A DNA stretch of 64,000 bases from Hymenobacter duratus. Its GTDB lineage: Bacteria; Bacteroidota; Bacteroidia; Cytophagales; Hymenobacteraceae. A model generated the notes under the pieces. The model ran no database searches and had not been told where the DNA came from. It saw only the letters and a program-made list of their open reading frames with translations. The translations under genes and the position numbers were made by a program. This document shows positions 10,399-19,031 of the stretch, one piece after another. The number at the start of each line of letters is the position of its first letter. The stretch's first letter is position 1. Where the stretch lies: NCBI RefSeq assembly GCF_014698995.1, contig NZ_JACWZZ010000003.1:1-64000 (forward strand), in the 5' to 3' direction.

Positions 10399-10500
10399 TG
10401 TCATCCTGAGCAGCGCGAAGGACTTTATCATTGCAGAACGATACGTGTACGTATGACTCGCGCTGCAATGCCAAGGTCCTTCGCGCTGCTCAGGATGACA
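10399..10500. repeat. 102-bp palindromic (REP-like) element
   Basis: Outer arms of 24 bp are a perfect inverted repeat (10399-10422 with 10477-10500); an inner 8-bp inverted repeat (10429-10436 with 10463-10470) and a central small palindrome (10441-10454) extend the hairpin. It sits between the 5' end of the MBL-fold gene and the 3' end of accA. The arms begin with TGTCATCCTGAGCAGC, which looks like a dispersed repeat rather than a simple terminator. Confidence 0.8.
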
Positions 10501-10522
10501 AACTATCTTTCGGTGAGCTGCT

Positions 10523-11470
10523 TTATTCCAGCACTACGCCCATTGCCGAGAACTTGTCGATGCGCTGGCTGATGCGCTCCTCCGACGGCAGAGCTTCCAG
10601 CTCGTCGAGCGTTTTGAGGATGGTTTTTTTCAGCGTTTTAATCATGGCCGCCGCGTCGGTGTGGGCCCCGCCCAAAGGCTCCTTCACGATGCCGTCTACC
10701 AGCTTGTTGCCCAGCATATCAATAGCCGTGAGCTTTAGGGCTTCGGCGGCCTGCTCCTTATAGTCCCAGGAGCGCCACAGAATGCTGCTGCACGACTCCG
10801 GCGAAATAACCGAGTACCAAGTATTCTCCAGCATCAGCACCCGGTCGCCGATGGCAATACCGAGCGCGCCGCCCGAAGCTCCTTCCCCGATGATGATGCA
10901 GATAACCGGCACTTTCAGCAGAAACATTTCCTTGAGGTTGCGGGCAATAGCCTCGCCCTGCCCCCGCTCCTCGGCCTCCAGACCCGGAAACGCTCCGGGC
11001 GTGTCAATCAGCGTCACGATGGGCTTACCGAACTTTTCAGCCAGCTTCATCAGGCGCAGGGCTTTGCGGTAGCCTTCCGGATTGGGCATCCCGAAGCGCC
11101 GCAGTTGGCGCTGCTTGGTGTTGCGCCCCTTCTGCTGCCCGATAAACATCACCGAGCGGCCATCCAGTTCGGCAAAGCCCCCCACCATAGCCTGGTCGTC
11201 GGCCACGGTCCGGTCGCCGTGCAGCTCCACGAACTTATCGGCCATGCCCTCAATGTAGTCGAGTGTATAGGGCCGCTCGGGGTGGCGCGAGAGCTGCACG
11301 CGCTGCCAGCGGGTAAGGTTAGCGTAAGTTTCCTTTTTGAGGGTCTTGATTTTTGCCTCAAGGGCCGCTACAGCTTCCGACACATCAACCTGGCTATCGA
11401 GGGCCAGTTGCTGCATTTCACGGAGCTTGCCTTCGAGAGCGGCAATAGGTTGTTCAAAATCGAGGAGCAT
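10523..11470 (-). CDS. accA: Acetyl-CoA carboxylase carboxyltransferase subunit alpha
   Basis: A 315-residue AccA, the alpha subunit of the carboxyltransferase half of acetyl-CoA carboxylase, which transfers CO2 from biotin to acetyl-CoA in fatty acid synthesis. Conserved stretches include the [10 protein letters not shown] segment, [28 protein letters not shown] and [11 protein letters not shown]. The start MLLDFEQPI is preferred to the ATG at 11539 because AccA proteins begin here and a promoter box lies between the two. Length matches the family. accD is not nearby. Confidence 0.96.
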   Translation of the reverse strand: MLLDFEQPIAALEGKLREMQQLALDSQVDVSEAVAALEAKIKTLKKETYANLTRWQRVQLSRHPERPYTLDYIEGMADKFVELHGDRTVADDQAMVGGFAELDGRSVMFIGQQKGRNTKQRQLRRFGMPNPEGYRKALRLMKLAEKFGKPIVTLIDTPGAFPGLEAEERGQGEAIARNLKEMFLLKVPVICIIIGEGASGGALGIAIGDRVLMLENTWYSVISPESCSSILWRSWDYKEQAAEALKLTAIDMLGNKLVDGIVKEPLGGAHTDAAAMIKTLKKTILKTLDELEALPSEERISQRIDKFSAMGVVLE

Positions 11471-11514
11471 TGCCACGGCAGAGTGGGTGTGTTTGGCGGA
11501 GTGAGAGAAGAAAG

Positions 11515-11522
11515 CAAAGGTA
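11515..11522 (-). promoter_or_regulatory. -7 box TACCTTTG upstream of accA
   Basis: Reads TACCTTTG on the minus strand, 44 bases before the accA ATG at 11470. No clear -33 match. It supports the 11470 start over longer versions. Confidence 0.45.
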
Positions 11523-11643
11523 AGCGAAGCCATGCACACCGCGCACCGCCTGGCCCGGCCGATTTTTTCATTTTTTTTCTCCCTGAGAAACAGCCTTCAA
11601 CAGTCTTGCCTGGTACTTTTTTCCATCTTTTTTGCGCTCAGTG

Positions 11644-11674
11644 TTGCGTAGTCCGCCACCGCCTTCTACTTTTG
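11644..11674 (+). promoter_or_regulatory. Promoter of tRNA-Asp copy 1
   Basis: TTG (11644-11646), 20-nt spacer, TACTTTTG (11667-11674): a good match to the Bacteroidota TTTG-N19-21-TAnnTTTG promoter, about 32 bases before the tRNA. Confidence 0.65.
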
Positions 11675-11706
11675 CACCACTTCACCGCCCCGGCAGCGAA
11701 GTAAAC

Positions 11707-11780
11707 GGTTCGGTAGTTCAGTTGGTTAGAATGCCGCCCTGTCACGGCGGAGGTCGCGGGTTCGAGTCCCGTCCGGACCG
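11707..11780 (+). tRNA. tRNA-Asp (GTC), copy 1
   Basis: A 74-nt tRNA with anticodon GTC in a CCGCC-stemmed anticodon arm, T-loop GGTTCGAGTC and acceptor pairing GGTTCGG with CCGGACC (one G-T pair). CCA is not encoded. It is identical over its length to the tRNA at 25000-25073. Its 3' end is the attachment site of the integrated element to the right, which restored a complete tRNA sequence. Confidence 0.97.
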
Positions 11781-11784
11781 CAAA
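11765..11784 (+). repeat. Left attachment repeat (attL core)
   Basis: AGTCCCGTCCGGACCGCAAA, covering the end of the tRNA T-loop, the 3' acceptor strand and four bases beyond; repeated exactly at 22471-22490. Confidence 0.9.
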
Positions 11785-11821
11785 AAAGGCTCTTAGCACT
11801 TCGCTAGGGGCCTTTTTTCAT
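11782..11821 (+). terminator. Element-derived terminator behind tRNA-Asp copy 1
   Basis: AAAAAAGGCTC, a short loop-forming segment and GGGGCCTTTTTT form an imperfect A-T/G-C stem with a T run. It replaces the original tRNA terminator, which now lies beyond attR at 22488-22528. Confidence 0.65.
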
Positions 11822-11823
11822 TT

Positions 11824-11848
11824 AGGGGTATCGTTTAGGTATCGGTAT
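11824..11848 (+). repeat. Arm-type repeats near attL
   Basis: Contains AGGGGTATCG (11824-11833) and the 17-bp CGTTTAGGTATCGGTAT (11832-11848). The 17-mer occurs exactly again at 22356-22372, and AGGGGTATCG again at 22287-22296, close to the other end of the element. Such paired subterminal repeats suit integrase arm-binding sites. Confidence 0.65.
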
Positions 11849-12084
11849 TTAACCTGAGGGGCGTTGTTTACCCTCAGATTATATAAAAGTTTATACACTG
11901 AAATAGCCCGTATGCCTTATAGGTGCTTGGTAGCCGAATCAAAGCTAGGGAGTGTGGTTATAAGCCAGTATTTGAAATTAGCCCCTCTGGGAGTAAGAGA
12001 ATGGGGAGGCAGAGGCCTGGGGTAACAATAGCGGCCCGGAGACCTTACCTTAGTATACCTCACCTCCCAATCAGGCATAATCAA

Positions 12085-12354
12085 ATGGAAATCATACTTT
12101 TAACTCCTGAACAACTAAGCATACTGATTGCCGAAGCTATTGCTACAGCTGTAGCCCCTACCGCTGCAACTGATGCTATCCTGACTGTTAAGGAGACTGC
12201 CAAACGCCTCAAGCGTAGTGAGAAATTCATCCGGGATGAAATCCAGCGTGGCAGACTCAAAGCAGATAACAGCAACCACAAGGTAAGCGGCACAAGGGCT
12301 AGTTGGCGGGTGCGGGAGTCGGATATTAGCGCGTATTTGAAGCGCCTGCGGTAA
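12085..12354 (+). CDS. Small HTH (excisionase-like) DNA-binding protein
   Basis: An 89-residue protein. The ATG at 12085 is preferred because the in-frame sequence upstream (from 11923) has no coding character. Residues about 36-60 (AILTVKETAKRLKRSEKFIR) fit a MerR/excisionase-type winged helix-turn-helix, followed by the RGRLKA turn and an RVRESDISAYL helix, the usual end of the excisionase-family HTH_17 domain. The position next to the left end of the element, opposite the integrase, suggests a recombination directionality factor or a regulator. The family match is by pattern only. Confidence 0.75.
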   Translation: MEIILLTPEQLSILIAEAIATAVAPTAATDAILTVKETAKRLKRSEKFIRDEIQRGRLKADNSNHKVSGTRASWRVRESDISAYLKRLR

Positions 12355-12371
12355 TATTTGAGTTCGCAGGA

Positions 12372-12397
12372 CCATAAAATTACCAGAAATTTTATGG
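12372..12397. repeat. 10-bp inverted repeat after the HTH gene
   Basis: CCATAAAATT (12372-12381), 6-nt loop, AATTTTATGG (12388-12397). It lies 18 bases after the stop codon and lacks a T tail; it could be a weak terminator or a protein-binding site. Confidence 0.55.
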
Positions 12398-12413
12398 ACA
12401 AGGTCCCGTGAAT

Positions 12414-12473
12414 GTAGGGTCAAATTGCCCCTCCCCCCAGGGGGGGATACTGACCGGGGGAGGCCTACCCTAC
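12414..12473. repeat. Nested hairpin region with C and G tracts
   Basis: Outer arms GTAGGGT (12414-12420) and ACCCTAC (12467-12473) enclose a C-rich tract (12428-12438) that can pair either with the G run at 12440-12447 or with the G-rich stretch at 12456-12463. The two pairings exclude each other. It lies in the gap of about 330 bases between the HTH gene and hsdM, which holds no convincing gene. Confidence 0.6.
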
Positions 12474-12561
12474 CATAACGCTCACGTAGCTGGTTCTACT
12501 CCTTTGCGGTGTTATAGTCGAGGCCTGGCCAAGCATGAGCGGCCTGTACGCTGCTTTTCTT

Positions 12562-12579
12562 AATACTGAGTTTAGTATT
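12562..12579. repeat. Small inverted repeat in the hsdM leader region
   Basis: AATACT (12562-12567) and AGTATT (12574-12579) with a 6-nt loop, 104 bases before hsdM. Confidence 0.35.
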
Positions 12580-12610
12580 CAACCACTTAGCATCTGAGCT
12601 TAATTTTCAG

Positions 12611-12641
12611 TTGCCAATCTAGCAGCCTGCATGTACTTTCA
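12611..12641 (+). promoter_or_regulatory. Candidate hsdM promoter
   Basis: TTG (12611-12613), 20-nt spacer, TACTTTCA (12634-12641). It matches the Bacteroidota promoter with two mismatches in the -7 box and lies directly before a terminator-like hairpin. Confidence 0.4.
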
Positions 12642-12642
12642 A

Positions 12643-12672
12643 GGCCCCGTGCTATTCGCCGGGGCTTTTTTA
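12643..12672 (+). terminator. Terminator-like hairpin immediately upstream of hsdM
   Basis: GCCCCG (12644-12649) pairs with CGGGGC (12660-12665), followed by six T residues. The structure ends about 12 bases before the hsdM start codon, so hsdM must either read through it or be transcribed from a start inside it. Confidence 0.65.
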
Positions 12673-12682
12673 GTAGCATAGC

Positions 12683-14401
12683 ATGGATTTTAAGCAATAC
12701 GCCGCGCACATCTGGGCCGTAGCAGACATACTACGTGGCGATTATAAGCAGGCCGATTACGGCAAGGTAATATTACCTCTAACGGTCCTACGCCGCCTCG
12801 ATTGTGTGCTGGCTAACACCAAGGCAGCCGTGGTGGCCGAGTACCCACGTACTCAAAGCCTACCCCCGGAAATGGCTGACATGGTGCTGAACCAGAAGTC
12901 CGGCCTGACCTTCCATAACCACAGCCCTTTCGACTTTGAGCGACTGGTTAGTGACCCGAACAACGTAGCTGCTAACCTGCGGCACTACATCAACGGGTTT
13001 TCCCAGAACGCCCGCGAAATCCTGGAGCACTTCGAGTTCGACCACCAGATAACCAAGCTGGAGTCGGCTAACCTGCTGTTCATGGTGCTGAAGAAGTTCC
13101 AAGAAATTGACCTGCACCCTACCACGGTGAAGCCGCTTGGCATGGGTTACATTTTCGAGGAGCTTATCCGGAAGTTCGCAGAGAGTAGCAATGAAACCGC
13201 CGGTGAGCATTTTACCCCTAGGGAGGTAATTCGCCTAATGGTGAACCTGCTGTTTCTCCAGGACCGGGAAATCCTGACCAAGAAGGGCATTGTGAAGACG
13301 ATTTACGACCCTGCTTGTGGTACTGGTGGTATGTTATCGGTGGCGGAAGAGTACCTGCATGAGCTGAACGACGAGGCCCGGCTGGAGTCCTTTGGTCAGG
13401 AATTGAACCCGGAGTCTTACGCTATTTGTAAGGCTGACATGCTCATTAAAGGACACCGTGCGGATAATATCAAGCTCGGGAACAGCTTCACGCAGGACCA
13501 ATTGCCGGACACTAAGTTCGACTACGTGTTGTCGAACCCACCGTTTGGGGTAGAATGGAAGAAGGCTCAGAAGTTCATCACCCAGGAGCATGAGAAGCTG
13601 GGCCACGCCGGGCGCTTTGGTGCGGGGCTACCTCGTATTTCCGATGGGTCACTGCTGTTCTTGCAACACATGACCAGTAAGATGAAGAACACCAGCGAGG
13701 GTACGCGCCTGGCTATCGTGTTCAATGGGTCGCCGTTGTTTTCGGGGGCGGCAGGTAGTGGCGAAAGTGAAATTCGACGGTGGCTGCTGGAGCGCGACAT
13801 GCTGGAAGGCATTGTAGCCCTGCCCGACCAGCTGTTCTACAACACCGGCATTACTACGTACATCTGGATTGTGACGAACCGTAAGGCAGCGGAGCGCAAG
13901 GGCAAGGTGCAACTGCTCAACGCCGTTAGCTTCTTCCAAAAGATGCCGCGTAGCCTGGGCAGCAAGCGTAATTTTATTACTGAAGACCAGCTGGCCGATA
14001 TTACCCGCCTCTACGGCAACTTCCAAGAAGGTGAATTCTGCAAGATATTCCCCAACGAAGCCTTCGGGTACCGACGCCTGACGGTAGAACGCCCACTGCT
14101 TGACGCCCACGGCAAGCCGGTAACCGATAAGAAGGGCAAGCCTAAGGCCGACGGTAGCCTGCGCGACTTTGAGAACGTGCCGCTGCTGGAAAATCCCGAC
14201 GACTATTTCCGCCGTGAGGTACTGCCGCACGTGCCCGATGCTTTCCTGGACGATACCAAGACCAAGGAGGGCTACGAAATCAATTTTACCCGCTACTTCT
14301 ACCAGTACCAGGCCCTACGTTCCCTCCAGGACATCCGGAAGGACATTATGCAGCTGGAAACCCAGACAGAAGGCTTGCTGAACCAAGTTATTGAAGACTA
14401 A
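12683..14401 (+). CDS. hsdM: Type I restriction-modification system methyltransferase subunit HsdM
   Basis: A 572-residue N6-adenine DNA methyltransferase. The N-terminal helical HsdM domain begins near residue 1 and is followed by the SAM-binding motif I DPACGTGGML (about residue 209) and the catalytic motif NPPF (about residue 285). With HsdS it methylates adenine in the host target sequence and protects it from HsdR. Length is typical or slightly long. The stop codon overlaps the hsdS start by one base (TAATG), giving tight coupling. No frameshift is seen. It lies right behind a terminator-like hairpin, which may limit expression. Confidence 0.96.
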   Translation: MDFKQYAAHIWAVADILRGDYKQADYGKVILPLTVLRRLDCVLANTKAAVVAEYPRTQSLPPEMADMVLNQKSGLTFHNHSPFDFERLVSDPNNVAANLRHYINGFSQNAREILEHFEFDHQITKLESANLLFMVLKKFQEIDLHPTTVKPLGMGYIFEELIRKFAESSNETAGEHFTPREVIRLMVNLLFLQDREILTKKGIVKTIYDPACGTGGMLSVAEEYLHELNDEARLESFGQELNPESYAICKADMLIKGHRADNIKLGNSFTQDQLPDTKFDYVLSNPPFGVEWKKAQKFITQEHEKLGHAGRFGAGLPRISDGSLLFLQHMTSKMKNTSEGTRLAIVFNGSPLFSGAAGSGESEIRRWLLERDMLEGIVALPDQLFYNTGITTYIWIVTNRKAAERKGKVQLLNAVSFFQKMPRSLGSKRNFITEDQLADITRLYGNFQEGEFCKIFPNEAFGYRRLTVERPLLDAHGKPVTDKKGKPKADGSLRDFENVPLLENPDDYFRREVLPHVPDAFLDDTKTKEGYEINFTRYFYQYQALRSLQDIRKDIMQLETQTEGLLNQVIED

Positions 14402-15792
14402 TGGAGCGGTACGAAGACTATAAATCGTCAGGGGTTGAATGGATGCCTAAAATCCCATCTAGTTGGGAAATAAAGCAAATCAAGCACTTTGTTAAAGATT
14501 TTGAATCCGGAGTAAGCGTTAATTCTCTTGATGAGCCTGTTACTGGGGCGGAAATAGGTATTCTAAAAACAAGCTGCGTTTACACGTTTGCCTTTGATGC
14601 AGCTGAAAACAAAAAAGTATTAGCGGAAGAGATAGATAGAGTCCGAATTCCTGTAAAAAGTAATACAATAATCATCAGCAGGATGAACACTCCTGATTTG
14701 GTTGGTGCCAGTGGTTATGTTGAGTACGGTTTACCAAATTTGTTTTTGCCAGACCGGCTTTGGCAAATGGTATTCACAAAGGAGAACATTAACGTCTGCT
14801 TGCCTAAGTGGCTCAGCTATGTCTTCATCAGTGCGCCGTTCAGGATGCTTATTTCGTCCTTGGCGACAGGCACCAGCCCAAGTATGAAAAATATCTCGAA
14901 AGAGGATATTTTGAACATTAAGGTAGGTCTTCCTTCTTTCGGAGAACAATGCGCCATTGCCCGCTTCCTGGACGAAAAAACCGCCCAGATAGACCAGCTC
15001 ATCACCCAGAAGCAGCAGATGCTAGTGTTGCTGCAAGAAGAGCGTGCGGCCCTCATCAACCACGCGGTTACCAAAGGCCTGGATGCCGCTGCACCAGTGC
15101 GCGACTCCGGCTTACAATGGGTTCCGGCACTTCCGGTTCACTGGATTAGGGCTAAACTCAAGACTCTGGTCAGTGAAAAAATTACTGATGGACCTCATGA
15201 AACACCTGAGTTTTTAGAAGAGGGAGTACCTTTTCTATCTGCCGAATCCATAAAAGACAATAAGCTCGACTTTGAAGCCAAGCGTGGTTACATAACTGTA
15301 GAACAACATCAAATCTACAGTCAGAAAAGCAGTGTGAAGAAAAATGATATTCTGTTTTGTAAATCTGGGTCAACTACAGGAAAATCTGCTTTGGTTGAAA
15401 CTGATGAAGACTTCGGAATATGGTCTCCTTTGGCTATAATCAGAGCTAATGCTGCTTTAATAAATCACAAATATTTATTTCTGTGCATTCAGTCGCACAC
15501 GTTTAGAAAGCAGGTTGAGAATTTTTGGTCCTTTGGAACCCAACCTAACATTGGCATGGGAGCACTAGAAAATTTGTGGATTTCAGTCCCTCCAATGCAT
15601 GAACAGGTTGATATTGTTCAGCACGTTGAGAAGCAGTCTAAACGTATCAATGAAGCTATAGCAATTGAAATAAATTCAATATCTCTGCTTCAGGAATACC
15701 GTGCCGCCCTCATTGCCGAGGCTGTTACTGGGCAAATCGACGTGCGTAATTACGAGCCTGCATCTATTCTCACCGCCGAACTAGTCGGCTAA
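14401..15792 (+). CDS. hsdS: Type I restriction-modification system specificity subunit HsdS
   Basis: A 463-residue specificity subunit with two target-recognition domains (about residues 15-165 and 240-395), each preceded by a W-x-P-x-x-P-xx-W type block (WMPKIPSSW and WVPALPVHW). Conserved helical spacer regions follow each, at about 180-230 and 405-450, and end in the similar phrases RAALINHAVTKGL and RAALIAEAVTGQID. The recognition domains are clearly richer in A and T than the spacer helices and than hsdM/hsdR, the usual sign of recombined recognition modules. The DNA target is bipartite but cannot be read from the sequence. Confidence 0.95.
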   Translation: MERYEDYKSSGVEWMPKIPSSWEIKQIKHFVKDFESGVSVNSLDEPVTGAEIGILKTSCVYTFAFDAAENKKVLAEEIDRVRIPVKSNTIIISRMNTPDLVGASGYVEYGLPNLFLPDRLWQMVFTKENINVCLPKWLSYVFISAPFRMLISSLATGTSPSMKNISKEDILNIKVGLPSFGEQCAIARFLDEKTAQIDQLITQKQQMLVLLQEERAALINHAVTKGLDAAAPVRDSGLQWVPALPVHWIRAKLKTLVSEKITDGPHETPEFLEEGVPFLSAESIKDNKLDFEAKRGYITVEQHQIYSQKSSVKKNDILFCKSGSTTGKSALVETDEDFGIWSPLAIIRANAALINHKYLFLCIQSHTFRKQVENFWSFGTQPNIGMGALENLWISVPPMHEQVDIVQHVEKQSKRINEAIAIEINSISLLQEYRAALIAEAVTGQIDVRNYEPASILTAELVG

Positions 15793-15802
15793 TCCATCCG
15801 TT

Positions 15803-18800
15803 ATGGCTACCGCTATTCATACTGAAAAGGCCTTTGAAGAGGCCCTGGAACATCATTTAGTTACCGCTGGTGGCTACCACACGCTACCCGCAGAGTTCTA
15901 CGACCCAGCCACGGCGCTATTTCCGACCGAGGTGCTGGCCTTTCTCCAGAAAACTCAGCCGCAGGCCTGGCTCAAAACCGAGAAGGCCCACGGTGCCCAG
16001 GCAGCCGTTAAGCTGCTTCAACGCCTGCATAAAGAGTTGGAGCTACGCGGCCCGTTAGACGTGCTGCGCAACGGTATCACCGACTTCGGGGTAAAGTACC
16101 AGTTGGCTTACTTCCAACCGGAAACCAACCTGAACCCCGATACCGAGCGCCTATATGGCCTCAACCGGCTGGGCTTCACCCGCCAGCTCTATTACAGCAA
16201 GCAGAACAAGAAGTCCCTGGACGTGGTGCTGAGTCTGAACGGCATCCCATTGACTACGCTGGAGCTGAAGAACCACCTCACGGGCCAAACCGTGCGCCAT
16301 GCTCAACACCAGTACAAGCATGACCGTGACCCGCAGGAGCTGCTGTTCCAATTCAGCCGCCGTGCCCTGGTGCATTTCGCCGTGGACCCGGATGAAGTGT
16401 ACATGACCACGCGGCTATCGGGTACCAAAACTCGCTTCTTACCTTTCAACAAAGGCAACAATAACGGCGCGGGTAACCCGCCCAACCCTAGCGGTTACCG
16501 CACGGCTTACCTCTGGGAAGAAGTGCTGACCAAAGATGTTTTCCTCGACATCGTAGGTCGGTTCCTACACGTTCAGACAGAGAAGATAAAAACCCAGGAC
16601 GGGAAGATACTGGAGAAGCACAGCCTCATTTTCCCCCGCTACCATCAACTCGATGCCGTGCGCCGCTTGGGTAGCCACGCCCGTAGCCAGGGTGCTGGTC
16701 ACAACTACCTAATTCAGCACTCTGCTGGCAGCGGGAAGAGCAATAGCATTGCTTGGCTGGCCTACCGCCTGAGTTGCCTGCACAACGCCCAGGCCGAACG
16801 GGTTTTCGACTCCGTTATCGTCATTACGGACCGCCGCGTACTGGACCAGCAATTGCAGGAAACTATCTTCCAGTTTGAGCACAAGCAGGGAGTTGTTCAG
16901 AAGATAGAGAAGGACAGTAACCAACTTGCCGCCGCCCTCCAGGCTGGGACCAACATCATCATTACCACGCTCCAGAAGTTTCCCTTCGTGGTGAAGAAGG
17001 TCGCAGGCTTGCCGAAGCGCCGGTATGCGGTAATTGTAGACGAGGCCCACAGCTCCCAGAGCGGCGAGGGTGTCACCAAGATGAAGCAGGTACTCACCGG
17101 CCGCACCTTGGAGCAAGCCGCCGCCGATGAAGCCGACGATAACACCAGTGACGATACCGCCGAAGACAACATCCGCAAGGTGATGGAGTCGCGAGGGAAA
17201 CAGCCGAACCTGAGCTTCTTCGCTTTCACGGCCACACCCAAGCCCAAAACACTCCAGGTATTCGGCCAGCCCACCGCCGAGGGCAAGCACAAGCCTTTCC
17301 ATCTGTACAGCATGAGGCAGGCAATTGAGGAAGGCTTTATCCTGGATGTGCTGCGTAACTACACCAGCTATGAGACCTACTATCGGGTCAGCAAGGCTAT
17401 TGAAGACGACCCCGAGCTAAACAAGAAGAAAGCCGCCAGCGCCATCGGGCGTTTCGTAAGCCTTCATCCTCATAACCTTGCTCAAAAAACGGAAGTGATG
17501 ATAGAGCACTTCCGGCAAGTAGTACGGCACAAAATCGGTGGCAAGGCCAAGGCAATGGTCGTTACCGGTTCCCGGCTTCATGCAGTGCGCTACAAGCAAG
17601 AGTTTGACCGCTATATTAAGCTGAAGGGCTACACCGACATGAAGACCCTGGTGGCCTTCAGCGGCAAGGTAGTGGACGAACACGGTCTGGAGTACACCGA
17701 ACCCAAGATGAACGGCGGTATCGGTGAAAAGGCGTTACCCGAGGAATTCAACACCGGCGAATACCAGGTACTAATCGTGGCTGACAAGTACCAGACCGGC
17801 TTCGACCAGCCGTTGCTGCACACCATGTACGTGGACAAGAAGCTGAGCGGGGTGAAGGCCGTGCAAACCCTTTCCCGCCTGAACCGCACTAGCCCCGGCA
17901 AGGAAGACACCTTCGTGCTGGACTTCGCTAACGACCTTGAAACCATCCTGGATTCCTTCCAGCCCTACTACGAGGTAACCTACCTGAAGGAAAGCCCGGA
18001 CCCAAACCTGCTCTACGACCTGAAGGCCCGCCTGGAGCTGCGGAACGTTATCTACACCGAAGAAGTAGAAGCCTTTGCCCAGGTGTATTTCAAATCGGCC
18101 AGCACCCTTACGCCAACGGACCAGGGCAAACTAAATGGCTTTCTGGACCCCGCTGTGCAACGCTACAGCTACATCGTGGATGAAGAGGCCAAAGATGGTT
18201 TTAAGCACACCCTGACCTCTTTTACGCGCTTGTACGCTTACCTCTCCCAGGTTATGCCCTTCACGGATGCGGACCTGGAGAAGCTGTTCGCTTACGGCCG
18301 CCTGCTGCTCACCAAGCTCCCCGCCAGCCGTGACCTGGAATCGTTTGTGCTCAACGACGAAGTAGCCTTGGAGTATTACCGCCTGCAAAAGGTTGGTACC
18401 ACGTCTATCGAACCTGAGAAGGGTCAGACTTCCGAACTGGACCCCACAACCGAAGCAGGCCTACGCAAAGCCAAGGAAGAGAAGGAACGACTGTCCGCTA
18501 TCATCCACGTGCTGAACGAACGTTTCGGCACCGAATTCGATGACGCTGATAAGTTGCTGTTCGACCAGATAGAAAAGGACCTTGTATCAAACGCCCTGCT
18601 CAGCAAACAAGCGCAATCCAACACCATCGAAAACTTCAAGTTCGGTTTCGATGACATGTACCGGCAGTTCCTTTTGGAGCGCCGCGACCAGAACGAAGAA
18701 ATATTCAACCGCCTGTTCGCGGATAAGGACTTCGGTGGCATGGTCCAGGAATGGATGCTGAAGCGGGTGTACGATACCCTGCGAAAATCGCCACCTGCAC

Positions 18801-18805
18801 CTTGA
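15803..18805 (+). CDS. hsdR: Type I restriction enzyme subunit HsdR
   Basis: A 1000-residue restriction and translocase subunit. The N-terminal nuclease domain keeps the PD-(D/E)xK pattern (Asp near residue 139 and LELKNH near 152). The SF2 motor follows, with Walker A SAGSGKS (about 306), the DEAH box (about 412), a SATP-like FTATPKP (about 475) and motif VI in SRLNRT. The complex translocates DNA with ATP and cuts unmethylated invaders. It starts 10 bases after hsdS and ends before a clear terminator. The length and motifs are complete, so the system is probably active. Confidence 0.96.
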   Translation: MATAIHTEKAFEEALEHHLVTAGGYHTLPAEFYDPATALFPTEVLAFLQKTQPQAWLKTEKAHGAQAAVKLLQRLHKELELRGPLDVLRNGITDFGVKYQLAYFQPETNLNPDTERLYGLNRLGFTRQLYYSKQNKKSLDVVLSLNGIPLTTLELKNHLTGQTVRHAQHQYKHDRDPQELLFQFSRRALVHFAVDPDEVYMTTRLSGTKTRFLPFNKGNNNGAGNPPNPSGYRTAYLWEEVLTKDVFLDIVGRFLHVQTEKIKTQDGKILEKHSLIFPRYHQLDAVRRLGSHARSQGAGHNYLIQHSAGSGKSNSIAWLAYRLSCLHNAQAERVFDSVIVITDRRVLDQQLQETIFQFEHKQGVVQKIEKDSNQLAAALQAGTNIIITTLQKFPFVVKKVAGLPKRRYAVIVDEAHSSQSGEGVTKMKQVLTGRTLEQAAADEADDNTSDDTAEDNIRKVMESRGKQPNLSFFAFTATPKPKTLQVFGQPTAEGKHKPFHLYSMRQAIEEGFILDVLRNYTSYETYYRVSKAIEDDPELNKKKAASAIGRFVSLHPHNLAQKTEVMIEHFRQVVRHKIGGKAKAMVVTGSRLHAVRYKQEFDRYIKLKGYTDMKTLVAFSGKVVDEHGLEYTEPKMNGGIGEKALPEEFNTGEYQVLIVADKYQTGFDQPLLHTMYVDKKLSGVKAVQTLSRLNRTSPGKEDTFVLDFANDLETILDSFQPYYEVTYLKESPDPNLLYDLKARLELRNVIYTEEVEAFAQVYFKSASTLTPTDQGKLNGFLDPAVQRYSYIVDEEAKDGFKHTLTSFTRLYAYLSQVMPFTDADLEKLFAYGRLLLTKLPASRDLESFVLNDEVALEYYRLQKVGTTSIEPEKGQTSELDPTTEAGLRKAKEEKERLSAIIHVLNERFGTEFDDADKLLFDQIEKDLVSNALLSKQAQSNTIENFKFGFDDMYRQFLLERRDQNEEIFNRLFADKDFGGMVQEWMLKRVYDTLRKSPPAP

Positions 18806-18905
18806 AGCTTTTGGGCCATTGTTACACCGGTCGGATGCAGAACACCGATGACCACTCTTTCCCCCATGAGTATTTGGAAGTAGAGTTCAACACCAGTTTT
18901 TACGC

Positions 18906-18945
18906 AAATACCCACCTAGTCATGTGCTGGGTGGGTATTTTGCTT
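18906..18945 (+). terminator. Terminator of the hsd operon
   Basis: 11-bp stem AAATACCCACC (18906-18916) with GGTGGGTATTT (18930-18940), then TTGCTTGT. It lies 100 bases after hsdR. Confidence 0.75.
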
Positions 18946-19031
18946 GTCACGGCGTTGTACTACCTGTCGCTATTGTAGCTGAAGCCAGGGTATGTTGCGT
19001 GGGGAAACCCAATATATGTTATTGGTATGGC

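Noticed and set aside
11923..12084. N-terminal extension of the HTH protein
   Set aside because: Sequence before 12085 has no coding character and no conserved residues.
12414..12473. CRISPR-like repeats
   Set aside because: Only one nested inverted repeat; no regularly spaced direct repeats. No CRISPR array is seen anywhere in the window.
18751..18978. 75-codon frame after hsdR ending with a hydrophobic segment
   Set aside because: It overlaps the hsdR end and runs through the operon terminator hairpin; the hydrophobic end comes from the hairpin sequence.
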